Shown: positions 4,708 through 5,449 of the stretch, piece after piece | Numbering within the stretch: position 1 is the first letter of the stretch | How the letters are laid out: every line of letters begins with the position of its first letter | Assembly (NCBI GenBank): GCA_031551765.1 | Contig: JAVBNC010000049.1 | Location: forward strand, 1 to 5,449 | Direction: 5' to 3' | DNA from: JAVBNC01 sp031551765 | Lineage (GTDB): Bacteria > Desulfobacterota > Desulfovibrionia > Desulfovibrionales > Desulfovibrionaceae | Length of the DNA stretch: 5,449 nt | Translations under genes and position numbers: made by a program | Notes under the pieces: generated by a model | What the model saw: the letters and a program-made list of their open reading frames with translations, nothing else | What the model was told of the DNA's origin: nothing | The model's database searches: none

Positions 4708-5313
4708 TTATCCTTGTTGCTCATCGTTTTTCTTGGTGAGCCAGGGTTTTTCTTCTTTATTAATCAAGCGCCGGATATTTTCCCTGTGGGCATAATACAC
4801 AATGGCCGCCACCAGCAAGGCCAGAGGCAGCACCCGCCACTGGCCGCCCACGGCCAGCAGCACCGGCAGCAGCGTGACCAGGGTCAAAGAACCCAGGGAC
4901 ACGAACCCCGAGCGCCAGATGACCAGCGCGCACACCGCCGCCGACCCCAGCAGCGGGAAAAACGCCAGCGGAATGAACACGCCCACCGTGGTGGCCACGG
5001 CCTTGCCGCCCGTAAAGCGCATGAACGCGGAGTACCTGTGCCCCACAATGGCCGCCAAGGCCGCCGCGCAGTGGTAGTACGTGTCGTCGGATATCCGCAT
5101 GGCCACGGCCACGGCCGCCAGGCCCTTGAGCGCGTCCAGCGCCAGCACCAGCACGCCCCATTTCGCGCCGCACAGCCGCGCCACGTTGGTGGCCCCGGTG
5201 TTGCCGCTGCCGCCGCCCCTGGGGTCCAGTCCGCAAAAGGTCCGGGCCACAATCAGCCCGAACGGGATGGAACCCAGAAGGTATGCGCCGATAAGCCAAA
5301 GTGTGGTCAGCAT
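4708..5313 (-). CDS. plsY: Acyl-phosphate:glycerol-3-phosphate acyltransferase
   Basis: This inner-membrane enzyme moves the acyl group from acyl-phosphate (made by PlsX) to position 1 of glycerol-3-phosphate. The product, lysophosphatidic acid, passes to PlsC for phospholipid synthesis. All three family motifs are present in order: GSGNTGATN at 35-43, GGKAVAT at 102-108 in the glycerol-3-phosphate loop after GHRYSAF, and HRENIRRL at 176-183. Hydrophobic spans near 3-23, 53-72, 80-95, 109-127, 128-150 and 160-175 fit the multi-pass fold. At 201 residues the length is typical. The tail after 184 is charged (KEEKPWLTKKNDE) and its codons also hold the thrC ribosome site. GGAGG, 8 nt before the ATG, comes from the intergenic repeat core. 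No promoter can be read upstream because the sequence there degrades into homopolymer. It is the first gene of the probable plsY-thrC transcript. Confidence 0.96.
   Translation of the reverse strand: MLTTLWLIGAYLLGSIPFGLIVARTFCGLDPRGGGSGNTGATNVARLCGAKWGVLVLALDALKGLAAVAVAMRISDDTYYHCAAALAAIVGHRYSAFMRFTGGKAVATTVGVFIPLAFFPLLGSAAVCALVIWRSGFVSLGSLTLVTLLPVLLAVGGQWRVLPLALLVAAIVYYAHRENIRRLINKEEKPWLTKKNDEQQG
4711..4715 (-). promoter_or_regulatory. Ribosome-binding site of thrC inside the plsY end
   Basis: AAGGA (minus strand) lies within the last codons of plsY, just before its TAA (4710-4708), and 7 nt before the ATG at 4703. It decides for this start over the ATG at 4724, which has only AAGA-like sequence before it. 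Ribosomes ending plsY would release on top of the thrC site, the usual layout for translational coupling. Confidence 0.65.
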
Positions 5314-5336
5314 GGAATGTGCCTCCGGCGGCCAGG
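5314..5336 (-). repeat. Intergenic repeat core supplying the plsY Shine-Dalgarno
   Basis: The minus strand reads GGCCGCCGGAGGC followed by ACATTCC and the plsY ATG, matching the left-edge copy at 21 of 22 bases when the start codon is included. GGAGG (5322-5326) is at an ideal 8-nt spacing. Beyond the core the resemblance to the left-edge copy ends: CCAGGGTGG follows on the plus strand, but no long hairpin can be seen before the sequence becomes low-complexity. Confidence 0.65.
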
Positions 5337-5364
5337 GTGGAGGTTGCGGTTACGTGATGCGCCC

Positions 5365-5449
5365 GGGGGGGGGGGGGGGGGGCGGTGGCTGCGGTGGTGG
5401 GGGTGAGGAGAGAACAACGACCACACACCCCCCCCACAAAAACACACCA
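5365..5449. other. Poly-G run and T-free low-complexity end, probably an assembly artifact
   Basis: Eighteen consecutive G (5365-5382) are followed by GGT/GCG-type repeats and then, from 5405 to the end, 45 bases without a single T, rich in CA and C-run motifs. This composition fits no gene or intergenic element elsewhere in the window. It looks like the unreliable end of an assembled contig, such as low-quality bases extended past a poly-G read artifact. A real simple-sequence tract cannot be excluded. Promoter signals for plsY would be expected here and are not readable. Confidence 0.6.

Noticed and set aside
3108..4739. Plus-strand open frame of 543 codons opposite thrC
   Set aside because: It lies antisense to a gene with a complete set of threonine synthase motifs. 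Its translation is rich in Gly, Arg, His and Gln with no recognisable domain, as expected for the reverse of a G+C-rich gene.
4990..5008. PlsY motif 2 reading GGKAVAT instead of GGKGVAT, and Thr in GSGNTGATN
   Set aside because: These looked like active-site changes, but alanine at this motif 2 position and a variable residue in motif 1 occur in ordinary bacterial PlsY proteins as far as I recall, so they are normal variants.

Overview
This is a high-G+C bacterial chromosome fragment in which every supported gene lies on the minus strand. In transcription order (right to left) they are plsY (acyl-phosphate:glycerol-3-phosphate acyltransferase), thrC (threonine synthase), two DedA/VTT-family membrane proteins in tandem, a pirin-family cupin protein, a small MGMT/ATL-family protein, and the first two codons of another gene at the left edge. 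The gene types, the G+C-rich codon use and above all the style of the intergenic repeats (a core reading GCCGCCGGAGGC on the minus strand, followed by long G/C hairpins) suggest a Desulfovibrio-like sulfate reducer. That assignment rests on memory of such genomes, not on a search.

Layout. Positions 1-171 hold the start of a minus-strand gene and a long stem-loop of the intergenic repeat. Positions 172-492 encode the MGMT-like protein. The 493-730 gap carries a second, diverged repeat core, a possible promoter and two adjacent G/C hairpins. Positions 731-1570 encode pirin and 1612-2187 the first DedA protein, separated by 41 nt. The 306-nt gap 2188-2493 holds two dyads next to a possible promoter, a REP-like palindrome, poly-G tracts and a copy of a sequence also found just after pirin. 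Positions 2494-3144 encode the second DedA protein. A 101-nt gap with no clear signal precedes thrC (3246-4703), which follows plsY (4708-5313) by 4 nt. The last ~85 nt are an 18-G run and a nearly T-free tail that looks like a poor-quality contig end.

How the genes relate. plsY and thrC are probably one transcript, with the thrC ribosome site inside the end of plsY; the second dedA gene may be read through from them. The first dedA gene and pirin form another likely pair. PlsY makes lysophosphatidic acid, the first intermediate of phospholipid synthesis, and DedA proteins act in lipid-carrier or phospholipid translocation, so a membrane theme runs through part of the block. ThrC, pirin and the MGMT-like protein look like ordinary housekeeping neighbours.

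I see no defence system, mobile-element gene, RNA gene or CRISPR array. The most interesting material is non-coding: an intergenic repeat that supplies the Shine-Dalgarno sequence of the gene next to it, and a paired element located directly after two different stop codons.
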